Positions 32,479 to 41,660 of a stretch of 64,000 bases of DNA are shown here, in pieces (position 1 is the stretch's first letter; each line of letters opens with the position of its first letter). The position numbers and the translations under genes are program-made. Source of the DNA: Aphanomyces cochlioides (lineage: Eukaryota > Oomycota > Saprolegniomycetes > Saprolegniales > Verrucalvaceae); assembly GCA_019828595.1 (NCBI GenBank), contig JAHQRK010000034.1, forward strand, positions 434,001-498,000, given 5' to 3'. The notes beneath the pieces are model-generated. The model worked only from the letters and a program-made list of their open reading frames with translations, searched no databases and was not told the origin of the DNA.

Positions 32479-33004
32479 GATTTGTCACGCTTGAAAGTCA
32501 AACTTTAAACTGTAAGGTGGCGATCTATTGGATTATCGTCGGTCGTGACACCGACCATCCCCCCATCTATAGCGCCCCCCAGTGCCCCCCCCACCGACGC
32601 AACCGCCCCCAACAACCCACGTGAATTAAAGCGAACGCTCTGATTCGTGGCGCGACTCCATCAAACCCACAAAGCTCTAGGAACAATAGCAGTTCAACTT
32701 GTCATTGCGACTCGCGTGCCAATGTTGACGAGAATAACCAAACTGTGAATTTTAATAAACCTAATTATAACCTAAAAAACCTATAACCATGTAATTTCAA
32801 TCGTCGTCAGCTGACTTCAATATCATGGTGACGAGCAAAATAGTCATCATAGTGCAAGTGAATCCAGGTGTACATGGTATCCACCAGAGCGTTGAGATTG
32901 ATGAGTTTGTCAAAAAGACGAGAAAAACCTAATAACCTAACCTTGGCGAATAATAAACCTAACAAAACTGTAATAAACCTTGAAAGCATAGGTGTTAATT
33001 GCTA
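32479..33004. other. Convergence spacer between plus and minus START arrays
   Basis: No gene. It carries two AACCTA-type repeats (about 32755-32790 and 32925-32985). Between them the minus strand reads NALVDTMYTWIHLHYDDYFA, similar in pattern to LVDHVHFTAPSNLYHGNATT at about 30020-29945 and LVGDHMHLNSPSNLYHSD at about 29345-29280; this looks like three relics of one unidentified coding fragment. Confidence 0.45.
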
Positions 33005-33415
33005 CAGTAAAACCCCGAGTTAGTCACACCTTTCTAATTTTATATTTTATATAAATTCATACTTTATATCCAATAAAATTTGAAAGGTGAAAGAATAAGT
33101 GGTGGCAACGCTAACTTTGAATCTCAATGCATCGCCAACGTATCAGTCTCGCCGACAAGCTCAAGATCAAAGAAGAGCAATGGGCCCAAGCAGCGTGGCA
33201 AGAGGTCACTGAGTCAACAATTTCGAATTGGCGCCATACAGCAATCCTCGATGAAGAACTGTATGAATTGGATAACTCGATCAATGCAATTGAGCTTTAA
33301 ATTTGCCAGGTTTAATGACATGAATGATAACATGACGTAACCTTATAGTCTTATACCTTTACAAATTTATAAACTATACTCTGAAAATTGATGTGACTAT
33401 CTCGGGGTTTTACTG
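33005..33415. mobile_element. pogo-derived MITE, TA-flanked
   Basis: The ends read CAGTAAAACCCCGAGTTAGT (33005 onwards) and, inverted, CAGTAAAACCCCGAGATAGT (ending at 33415). TA lies directly outside both (33003-33004, 33416-33417). CAGT ends with TA target duplications are typical of pogo/Tigger elements. The 411-bp element keeps a short ORF (33127-33300). Confidence 0.85.
33127..33300 (+). pseudogene. 57-codon remnant ORF inside pogo MITE
   Basis: It reads MHRQRISLADKLKIKEEQW, then AQAAWQEVTESTISNWRHTA and a short acidic end, stopping at 33300. The first part resembles the N-terminal HTH start of pogo/Tigger transposases and the second part the AW-x-V...I-NCW region near their C-terminus. 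An internal deletion of the catalytic core would produce this fusion. Whether the peptide is made is unknown. Confidence 0.5.
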
Positions 33416-33506
33416 TAGATGAAATGGACCCTTGCTGCACCTGTCGGTCGCGCGGAATTCCAAGCGTTCGACGCCATGGCAGGCACAAAAACAAATAAAT
33501 TACTAC

Positions 33507-34745
33507 TTATCTTGGGTCAAGCTGGATCTGTGGTTGACTGTAGAGAGACGACGACTGGTACATGGAGGGAGTGTCAAGGATGATCGTTTGCGCGGTGGGC
33601 GCAAAGGTCGAGTCGACATTGCTGGTCAGGTCGATGGGAATGGCCTCGACATGGGCTGGGAAATCGTCTTCCATGGACCAGCCGGCTGTCGATGAGAGAT
33701 GCGCCGATCGGATTGGCGTGACACTGACGTAGGACACGCCCGTGCGCTTCGTCTTGGGGGCTGCTACGGTGCTGCTGAGCGAGCACGTGACACAAGCGCG
33801 GACTTTGGCATCGAGGCCGTTGACATTGACGTTCCAGAGACGATTGCAAGCGCGGCAGACGACCTCGCCGCACTTGAAGCAGTTGGTTTTCTTGCGGAGA
33901 GGGCCAAACTTGCGGTGGCACAGCGCGCAACTGCTGCGTAGAGAGAGCGGACAGAGCTCATCTCGACTTAGGAATGGCGTGCGGCTCAAGCGGTTCTCAC
34001 GCATGCAGCGATCGATTTGATTCATGGATCGTAGATAAAACTTGAGCGAATGGTCATGCGCCCACGTCGGCACGTTGCCTTTGATGTCGACATCGGACAA
34101 GTACGTCATGCTGAGATAGCCCGGTCGGTCGGATTCCACGACGACAAAGCCCGTGTCGTACATGTAGCCACGGATACAGTTGAGCTCCTTGCGCATGTCC
34201 GGGATGGCGTCCAGCTCGACGGAATGGTACGAACGGACCCACGCTCTCTTGCCGTCGATTTGGGTTTCCATGTCCGACTCGAGGACGACAAAGTCCCGCC
34301 TGGAGATGAGACCATCGAGCGGGCTCTTGGCAAGAAACCAGTGGAGCTTGATGCAGTCGTACGGTCGATCTGGATGGCGCGGGAGCGGCGTGTCCAGCGT
34401 GATCACATCGGCGTAGGAGCCAACAAACCGTCGGACGTACTCCCGCGCTTGTTCGGTCGTGTCATAGCGGTGCAATTCCATGTTTTCCTCGAGCTCGGCG
34501 ACCATTTCCATCACACCGCAGTGGAGCACCGAGCCGTCGGACGAGCCGTGACTGCGTCCTTTGTAGATCTTGAGCTCCGCTTCGTCCTTGAGAAGTTTCC
34601 AGTCGTACGTGCCTCCTTTCAGCTTGGCTTTGTTCACCAGCGTGCGCATGCTCTGTCGGCCAATCTCGACAAATCGGTTCTTCTCCCGCTGCGAGAGCGG
34701 CGGACAGTCAAAGTAGTTTGTCGGGAGGTGGCCATCGGACGGCAT
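33507..34745 (-). CDS. START-FYVE-like protein, intronless copy 2
   Basis: A 412-aa protein starting MPSDGHLPTNYFDCPPLS at 34745; an in-frame ATG five codons upstream (34760) is possible. The START-like half is virtually identical at DNA level to 18626-19400, with one synonymous change noted near codon 53. From about residue 258 the two proteins diverge (SRDELCPLSL versus TREQLCPLYL, and different tails). FYVE-like finger: CALCHRKF, NCFKCGEVVCRACN, ACVTCSL; the basic motif is RKKTNCFKCG. The C-terminal tail is 80-90 residues with IPIDLTSNVDS. No intron. It is the first minus-strand gene of the convergent array; its end is 92 bp from the pogo MITE. Confidence 0.87.
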   Translation of the reverse strand: MPSDGHLPTNYFDCPPLSQREKNRFVEIGRQSMRTLVNKAKLKGGTYDWKLLKDEAELKIYKGRSHGSSDGSVLHCGVMEMVAELEENMELHRYDTTEQAREYVRRFVGSYADVITLDTPLPRHPDRPYDCIKLHWFLAKSPLDGLISRRDFVVLESDMETQIDGKRAWVRSYHSVELDAIPDMRKELNCIRGYMYDTGFVVVESDRPGYLSMTYLSDVDIKGNVPTWAHDHSLKFYLRSMNQIDRCMRENRLSRTPFLSRDELCPLSLRSSCALCHRKFGPLRKKTNCFKCGEVVCRACNRLWNVNVNGLDAKVRACVTCSLSSTVAAPKTKRTGVSYVSVTPIRSAHLSSTAGWSMEDDFPAHVEAIPIDLTSNVDSTFAPTAQTIILDTPSMYQSSSLYSQPQIQLDPR

Positions 34746-36493
34746 TTCTCTCGTTGGCACACCTCGGAGAATGCGAAATTGAGTTCTGAAGTTGGATCCC
34801 GAGGCAGCTGGTACACTGCTAAAGGAGGCTCAACCAACGCAGCGTGAACCACCGTCGAATGCTTGAATCTTGACAAGGATCTGGATTCAAAGCCATGTCA
34901 TGCCACTCTCGAGACGCTTCCCACCGCGTGGTGGGTGCACGAAGGACCAGCATGTTACAGCGCACCTAGATCCAAGTCCACCTTCACCTCGCTCGACTTG
35001 GGTGCATCGTTAACCTCGACATTATCCGGTTAAATTTCGTAACCTCGACCTTATCCGGTTAAAATCGACGTTATCCGGTTAAAATTCGTTAATAGTGTGT
35101 TGCTGCCCAGAAATGGCGCCTACCGAAGCGGAGGAGTGTAAAATTTTCTGTCGGAGGAGGGAGAGCACCGCAATGGGATATCTTGATATTTTCTCTCATT
35201 GGGAAAGGCGGCAGCAGGTTGACCGTAAGGCCGTGCTGCCACCCTCATGACGCCTGTTCAAGGAACTAGGCTAAAGTGGAGTTATAATTTATCAAAGGAG
35301 TTATAAATTATACAAGGAATATGTTTTGGCAGATAAAGAAGTCTAAATTATCGTCATTTGACATAACTTCTTTTACCCGGCATCCGTATAATATTGCATA
35401 TAAAACATACAGGTTATGTTCCTCATTGCTCACTCTCGCTACCATGCTCACTCATGATCATTTAGAGCATACCCAACATGCGGCCACGCTAACCTGCTAT
35501 GTAACCAAATAGAATTTAGCGTTCTAGCGTGGCATATTCAACCCCAACGGTGTCACGCTAAAAATACGCCAACTAGATTTGGCGTGGTCTGGCGAGGTCG
35601 ACGCCATATACCCCCCGAATCGGAGAGGATGAATGACCGTGGGGCTTGCGCAGGCATTCACGCCGAATTTCAAGTGAGTAAAGCACGCTAGATCGGATGT
35701 AGCGTGATGGCATACGTCGCGTTACCGTCTCGTGATTGTACAGCGACTTCCTTTTCCAATTGACGAATTTTATCCGGATAGTGTCCATATTTCACGAAAT
35801 TCCTCGGATTACGATGGAGATTGGAGTTCTCGACAAGAACAACACAATTGACAACGCGCAATGCGTGCGTTTTGACAAAAAAAACATCTCGCACGCAGCA
35901 GCAGCCCATGCTACAACAGCGTGGCTGTCCACCCTCTCCTCCTTCTCCGCTTTGGCTTGCTCAGCATGTCGTACTGTAATCAACACGGACCTGGGGGACA
36001 AATCTGTCAGCCAACAAGATGGAGGGCACGATGAAGCCCAGCCACTCTCTGCAAGGACGAGAAACAACTTGGTTGCCGTCTGTACAACCCTCAGGCGGTG
36101 CTCATGCCTGGAAACTCCATGATGCGAAGCCCAACATCCTCCAGAATTCAATCGCCGATGGATTGCCGACCCGACACCACGCTGGATAGTGCGAAACAGC
36201 ATGGATGCACCCGCGGGACGAATCGACCAGCCAGCGAAATATACTGTACGTTGCGCTGTGCTGCTCATAACACTCTCCCGACATGGAATCGGGAAGCAAT
36301 GCCCAAGAGAGAGCGGCTGTAGGAAGGTAGATGACGTCGCGTGCACTATGGAGCAGTTGGACGGCTATGGCGACGACGGCTGAGGTTGTAGCGACTGCAG
36401 TCGTCCGTGTGAAGACGACAATATGCGAGTTCCGCGGCTTCACGACAACTTTTTCCATGGACAACACACGCTGGCCATGATGTAAATGACTTA
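34746..36493. other. Upstream spacer of 33.5-kb gene, no gene assigned
   Basis: Apart from the tandem repeat at 35012-35095 this has AT-rich sequence and several mutually overlapping open frames at 35690-36540 on both strands (up to 184 codons on minus) with no recognisable motif. One minus-strand piece, NPRNFVKYGHYPDKIRQLEK (about 35810-35750), looks protein-like but is unidentified. Confidence 0.4.
35012..35095. repeat. Three tandem copies of a TTATCCGGTTAAA unit
   Basis: Units of about 25-30 bp (AACCTCGACATTATCCGGTT, then CCTTATCCGG and CGTTATCCGG variants) in tandem. The TATCCGG word also occurs in the Merlin element at 61209-62775. Confidence 0.7.
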
Positions 36494-37830
36494 CAGTGGT
36501 GGAAAGCATCGAGGGAACTTCAACAAAAAATATCATATTTTAGGTAAGGTGCAACTTTGAACCAAAATATCCAGTTCTGACGTACCTGTGACAGAATATA
36601 CGTAGTGAAAAATATAAATATTCGAATGTTATTCATATTTGAAGGTTCAAACTATGGTCCCAAGTCCTTCTTAACCACTTAAGCGGTCACAAGGCACATG
36701 AATATCGTTGTTTATCGGATAAATGCATTATTAGTCTTTTTAATTCATGGATATGGAATTGAATAAACGTATTTTATTGCATGTTCGTTCTCTCAATTAT
36801 CGTCCTTCATTTGCAAAATCAAAATAATCGAACATGAGAGACTTCGATCATCCAACTAATTTTTCTTGAACCTCTTGAAAAATTATGTAATCAGTTTTGT
36901 CAAACAATTTCAATTAAACAGGTAATAGAATATAAGGATGAAAAATGAATATTGTTGATTTGATACGAATGTCCAGACCCCGTTCAATCGAATCACGCCA
37001 GCGGATCGATTCACCAATCGACGCCATTGGCTAATAAATATTTTGGGCGATTTTGATTGGCTGAATAAAATATTAAAGAAAGTACTGTGAAAGTACTGTT
37101 CTAATTTTCATTCATCCAATGTATTGGCGCGATTGGAGATTGATACAAAAAACCAATCCAAATTCGGAAATTTCTAGCGAATCCACAATATCACTCTCGA
37201 TTATTTTTCATCGTTTCTTGTAATCTATGTGGTTTTAAAGGATTGTATTCATACAGTCGTTATCACCAGAAAAAACTGCATAGGAAAACTGTTTTTATTT
37301 GTTCCAGAGTGTAGTACCGTATTTCCCGTAGGCCTGCACCTTCGAAAATGATTTTGCTTTGGGTGCAGGACAGCGAGCAAGATCATTCATGCAGCTTCAC
37401 ACATCGAGCAACATGATTGGCAGTATATTTTCCTCCACTGGACTTGTCATTTCACTCTCTGGTCGCAGCGTGGCAATGTCGAGCATGGGAAGTTCATGAA
37501 CTGACGACGTCTTTCAACAAGCTTCGTGTGTCGTACAGCAGCGTGTGCCACCACCGACGTTGCAGCCGATAGCCTTTAGCTGCATCGAATTTCTTGGTGA
37601 ATGCACGATTGGACTTTTTCGTCCAATCACAATAGATTAGGTGCAGGCCTATGAGCACACTAACTTCTTTTCGTTGGTATTTGAGAAGAATTCTATATAG
37701 ATTATTGTATGGGTCATCTGAGTTGGGTGCAGGATCTCGAGCAAAAATCGTAGGTGCAGGCCTACGGGAAATACGGTAGTAATTTATTGGGTCAAAACAT
37801 AAAAAGTCCCCTCGATGCTTTCCACCACTG
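36494..37830. mobile_element. TTA-flanked element with 27-bp inverted ends
   Basis: The left end CAGTGGTGGAAAGCATCGAG (36494 onwards) and the right end (complement, ending 37830) match at 26 of 27 positions. The trinucleotide TTA flanks both (36491-36493, 37831-37833), as in PIF/Harbinger-type insertions. 1337 bp, no open transposase, a second MITE nested inside at 37317-37776. The right end lies 12 bp from the stop of the START-FYVE gene at 37843. Confidence 0.8.
37317..37776. mobile_element. Nested TA-flanked MITE
   Basis: Ends CCGTATTTCCCGTAGGCCTG (37317 onwards) and its exact complement ending at 37776; the match covers at least 25 bp. TA lies outside both ends (37315-37316, 37777-37778). 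GGTGCAGG words recur inside (about 37367, 37638, 37727, 37753). No ORF; 460 bp. Confidence 0.85.
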
Positions 37831-37842
37831 TTAGTTTAGACT

Positions 37843-39000
37843 TTATGAAACAGCTCCTTCCTGTGGCGAGGCGATCGAGTAATCCACGGCCACGACGTCG
37901 TCGTCGTCGTCCACCGCGTCATCTTCTTTGAGCAGCATCCTCTCGGGGATCATGGTGAGGATGAGCGGCCACTCTGGCGGCGTTTTTGTCGATGGCGGCG
38001 AGTCGTGGGGCGTCCACGGTGCCACATCAGAGGTGGTGAGTGAGCAGGAAAGACACGCTTGGAGTTGAAATTCGTCGCCGTGGATCTTGACATTCCACGT
38101 GCGATTGCAGCCGCGACAGACGACGTCGCCGCACTTGAAGCAGTTGGATTTCTTGCGCAGGAGACCAAACTTGTGTCGACAGAGGGAGCACGTCGAGCGG
38201 GAGTCGAGTGGAGTGAGCTGAGAGGAACCTAGAGATGGCGACCGGCTCAGACGGTTCTCCCGCATGAACCGATCGATCTCCGCCATGGACCACAGCCACG
38301 ACTTGAATGTGAGCTCGATCGCCCACGACGGGACGGCGCCTTGGAGCTCCATGTCGGCCACGTGCGTCATGTCGAGGTACCCCGGCCGGTCCGATTCCAC
38401 CACGACTTGGCCCATGTCGTGCATGGAACCACGGAGGCAGTGGAGGTGCTTACTGGTGTCGGGAAAGCCAGCGAGGTCAATGGAGCGACACGAGCGTACC
38501 CACGCCCGCTTGCCATCAACTTTGAACTCGAAATCCGTCTCGAGGACGACGAAATCGCGCCTCGCGACCAGTCCGTCGAGCGGACCTTTGAATAAACACC
38601 ACTTGATGTGCGTCGAATCGTTGGGCCGGTCGGGATGGCGCGGTAAAACTGTGTGCAGGAGCGCCACGTCGACGTAGGAGCCGCCGAATCGTCGGTAGTA
38701 CTCTCGTGCTTGGTCGGTCGTGTCATAGCGGTACAAGTCGATGTACTCGTCGAGTTGGCCCACGACTTGCATCACTCCACAGTACCGAGGCGGGCCTTCC
38801 ACGCCGTTGGCTTGCTTGTAGATCTTGAGCTCCGACTCGTCTTTGTGCAGCTTCCAGTCGTACGCGCCGCCTCGGAGCTTGGCTTTGTGGATCAACGTCT
38901 CGGCACTTTGCTTGCCGAGGTCAACGTACCGTTTGATGGCATCTCGCGAGAGACGTGGGTTGTTGAAGAAGTCGAGCGGCAGCGGGCGTTTCCGTGGCAT
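37843..39000 (-). CDS. START-FYVE-like protein, minus-array member
   Basis: Start chosen at 39000 (MPRKRPLPLDFFNNPRLS), aligned with the family N-terminus; an in-frame ATG nine codons upstream exists. 385 aa, no intron. START-like domain: YDWKLHKDESELKIYKQ, YCGVMQVVGQLDEYIDLYRY, HTVLPRHPDRPNDSTHIKWC, DGKRAWVRSCRSIDL, VVVESDRPGYLDMTHVADME. FYVE-like finger about 260-315: CSLCRHKFGLLRKKSNCFKC, VVCRGCN, ACLSCSL. The tail has a DDDD run. The KLHKDESELKIYKQ signature groups it with 40119, 43487 and 54707 rather than with the plus-strand genes. Its stop is 12 bp from a transposable element end, so 3' processing signals may come from that element. Confidence 0.86.
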   Translation of the reverse strand: MPRKRPLPLDFFNNPRLSRDAIKRYVDLGKQSAETLIHKAKLRGGAYDWKLHKDESELKIYKQANGVEGPPRYCGVMQVVGQLDEYIDLYRYDTTDQAREYYRRFGGSYVDVALLHTVLPRHPDRPNDSTHIKWCLFKGPLDGLVARRDFVVLETDFEFKVDGKRAWVRSCRSIDLAGFPDTSKHLHCLRGSMHDMGQVVVESDRPGYLDMTHVADMELQGAVPSWAIELTFKSWLWSMAEIDRFMRENRLSRSPSLGSSQLTPLDSRSTCSLCRHKFGLLRKKSNCFKCGDVVCRGCNRTWNVKIHGDEFQLQACLSCSLTTSDVAPWTPHDSPPSTKTPPEWPLILTMIPERMLLKEDDAVDDDDDVVAVDYSIASPQEGAVS

Positions 39001-40118
39001 TTCCACGCTCTTGGGCTCGAAATGCAATGTGACACCAGTACGTTAGCACTGCGCCTGCGTCAACTGGCAACTCCAAATCCATCATACATGGGTGCTCGCG
39101 AGGTTCCAGTAACCCGCTCGACGCTGTATGTCGGCAGTGATGGCACAACCAGGCGCGCGTGGATTGCAGTGTTGAAGCAGCAGCGGTCTAGTGACGCAAT
39201 GCCAAGCGATGGAGGGCACGGTGGAGGCTGAAAGATGGCGTCGAACGTGCTCCGACGCGTCCATCTTGTCGACAAGTATGCTGGTTGTTGTGACTCACGG
39301 GGTTCCCCCCGTGTGTTTTCATAACGTATGGTCAATGAAACCCGTCCAAAACGCCGCTCTCCCGAGCCTTCCAAGGGCATCTGCTTGGCCAAATTTGATC
39401 CAGAAGAGCTTGTTGAGTGCACAGACGCTCCGTGTGATCTGGTTGCATCGCGATTCACTCGCTCGACACGCTTTCGCCGAGCTTTCTTGTCGTCGGAGAT
39501 GGATTCCAAGCTGAGTTTTCATGTTGTGGGTGCGCCATTGCTGTACGTTTGACCAGGGGCAGCGCCCGATTCGGGACTTCCTTCCGTGGCTATCGCAACG
39601 CTGGTATCGAGTTGAATATGCTGGAGATTCACAGAGAGCTGTGAGTCGAGTCTCAGTCTCGATTGTCGCTATAGCTGTTTAGGTTTATTTTGGTTTTTTA
39701 GGTTTATTTATTGTTACATACACTCAAAATTGTGACTGGGGTGAAAAATGTGTCTATTTTTCCAAATCTATTTGAAATCGATAGCCAATCAGAATCGAGT
39801 ATTTGCCTTCTTCACAAAAACACACGCAAAACACACATTCCAAACTTTACTTTATTGAATGTACTTTCAATATTACACTTGAACTCACTATACCTGAATA
39901 GTATTTGAGAATACTTCAATTTTTAGTCAAAAATACAAATTTCAGTGAAAAAGACAATAGGTTTATTTAATTTAGGTTAATAGGTTTTTTCAACCGCAAT
40001 GGAACTATGACGTGGCACGATCTGGTAGCGTCTGCGGCCGCACGACTTGCCAGCGGCAGCCAAGCGAATATCACAGCGCAAACAAAGTCCAAGATGAAAG
40101 TCTACTCGGTCGTCAGGG
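39001..40118. other. Spacer with MITE type C and AACCTA repeats
   Basis: No gene found. About 39740-39959 is a decayed TATTGTC-family MITE (CCAATCAGAATCGAGTAT inside, AAAAAGACAATA at the right end), bracketed by AACCTA-type repeats at about 39680-39712 and 39958-39995. Confidence 0.5.
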
Positions 40119-41318
40119 CTAGCTTGGATGGGTTCCACGCATGGAGGGAATGTCCAGCATGATGGGATTCACCTGGCGATCCGAGTCGTCATGCGAGGAT
40201 AGATCGGCCGACTGGACGTCGTCGTCGTCGTCCACTGCATCGCCGTCTTCTCTTCTCTCTAGCAAAGTCCATTGTGGAGTCATGGACAGGATAGACGGCC
40301 GCGGTGAAGGTGCAGAGCGTGACGACGTGGGTGTCCAAGCGGCGACGGCCAAGGAGCACGGGAGACAAGCCCGGATGCGAACATTGTAGCCATCGATCTT
40401 GACATTCCACCTGCGATTGCAGCCGCGACAGACGACGTCGCCGCACTTGAAACAGTTGGTTCTCTTGCGCAGGAGACCAAACTTATGCCGACAGAGCGAA
40501 CACGTCGAGCAGGATTTCAATGGCGCCAACTGAGAGGAACCTAGAAATGACGACCGGCTCAGACGGTTCTCCCGCATGAACCGATCGATCTCCGCCATGG
40601 ACCGCAGCCACGACTTGACTGTGAGGTCGACAACCCACGCCGGGGCCATGCTGTTGACGTCCATGTCGGTCACGTACGTCATGTCGAGGTACCCCGGCCG
40701 GTCGGATTCCACCACGACGTGGCCCATGTCGTACATGCTCCCACGGCGGCAGTGGAGCTGCTGCCGCGTGTCGGGAAAGCCAGCGAGGTCAATGGAGCGG
40801 TATGCTCGGACCCATGCTCTCTTGCCATCGACTTGGTACTCTCTATCCGTCTCGAGGATGACAAAATCGCGCTTGGCGACCAGTCCATCGAGCGGACTTT
40901 GAAGCAAACACCACTTGATGCGGGTGGAATCGTTGGGTCGATCTGGACGGCATGGTGCGATCGTGTGCAAGACCGCGACGTCGACGTAGGCGCGACCGAA
41001 TCGTCGGAAGTACTCTCTCGCTTGGTCGGTCGTGTCGTAGCGATACAAGTCGATGTACTCGTCGAGCTGGCCCACGACTTGCATCACGCCACAGTACCGA
41101 GACGGTCTTTCCAGAGCACGACGGCCGCGCTGCTTGTAGATCTTGAGCTCCGACTCGTCTTTATGCAATTTCCAGTCGTACACACCGTCAACGAGCTTAG
41201 CTTTAGTGACCAATGTCTCTGCGCTTTGCATGCCAAGATCAGCGTAGTGTTGGATCGCTTCTGGAGAGAGAGGAGGGCAGTTCAAGTAGCTCGGTGGCAG
41301 CAGGAGTCTCCCAACCAT
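40119..41318 (-). CDS. START-FYVE-like protein, minus-array member
   Basis: Start chosen at 41318 (MVGRLLLPPSYLNCPPLS), aligned with the 44710 start of the next paralogue; an ATG one codon upstream is equally possible. 399 aa, no intron. START-like domain with YDWKLHKDESELKIYKQRGR, DLYRYDTTDQAREYFRRFG, KSWLRSMAEIDRFMRENRLS. FYVE-like finger: CSLCRHKFGLLRKRTNCFKC, VVCRGCN, ACLPCSL. One substitution of note is HTIAPCRPDRPND where relatives read HTVLPRHPDRPND. The tail is acidic with a DDDDD run and ends DIPSMRGTHPS. About 250 bp at the 5' end are nearly identical to 43487-44710, the remainder is not, which implies a conversion tract. Confidence 0.86.
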   Translation of the reverse strand: MVGRLLLPPSYLNCPPLSPEAIQHYADLGMQSAETLVTKAKLVDGVYDWKLHKDESELKIYKQRGRRALERPSRYCGVMQVVGQLDEYIDLYRYDTTDQAREYFRRFGRAYVDVAVLHTIAPCRPDRPNDSTRIKWCLLQSPLDGLVAKRDFVILETDREYQVDGKRAWVRAYRSIDLAGFPDTRQQLHCRRGSMYDMGHVVVESDRPGYLDMTYVTDMDVNSMAPAWVVDLTVKSWLRSMAEIDRFMRENRLSRSSFLGSSQLAPLKSCSTCSLCRHKFGLLRKRTNCFKCGDVVCRGCNRRWNVKIDGYNVRIRACLPCSLAVAAWTPTSSRSAPSPRPSILSMTPQWTLLERREDGDAVDDDDDVQSADLSSHDDSDRQVNPIMLDIPSMRGTHPS

Positions 41319-41372
41319 CATGTACGCTCTTGTGGTCAAAATGAAATGTAGTAGCGTGTCCCCCAGCCACAA

Positions 41373-41660
41373 TTATCCATCATCTCTGGGTGCTACAACG
41401 AGTCCTATACGTCGTTCAAGCTGTACTCTGGCAAGGATCCACGCGAGGAGGACAACAACCACGCTGTGATTAGGATTGCCGCAGCTAATCCACAACGAGG
41501 TTGAGCGCCGTGGGTTTGGTCGCGCCATCCTCTTCGTCCAGCAACATGGCGCGCGACGAGATATTCCGCCATACCGTCGGCGAATTTTGCTCCAAACCAC
41601 GTAATCTGGGTGACGTGGCAGCACCGTATACAAGTTGACGATGCCAGGGTCAATCGTTGT
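41373..41660 (-). pseudogene. START relic
   Basis: The minus strand retains YTVLPRHPD at about 41630-41604 and scattered family-like bases, with no continuous frame. A similar scrap with HTVLPRHPR-like sequence is near 43385-43415. Confidence 0.5.

Noticed and set aside
35690..36536. Overlapping 128-184-codon frames as a host gene
   Set aside because: Frames on both strands overlap, none has a recognisable domain or a paralogue in the window; kept only as unassigned spacer.
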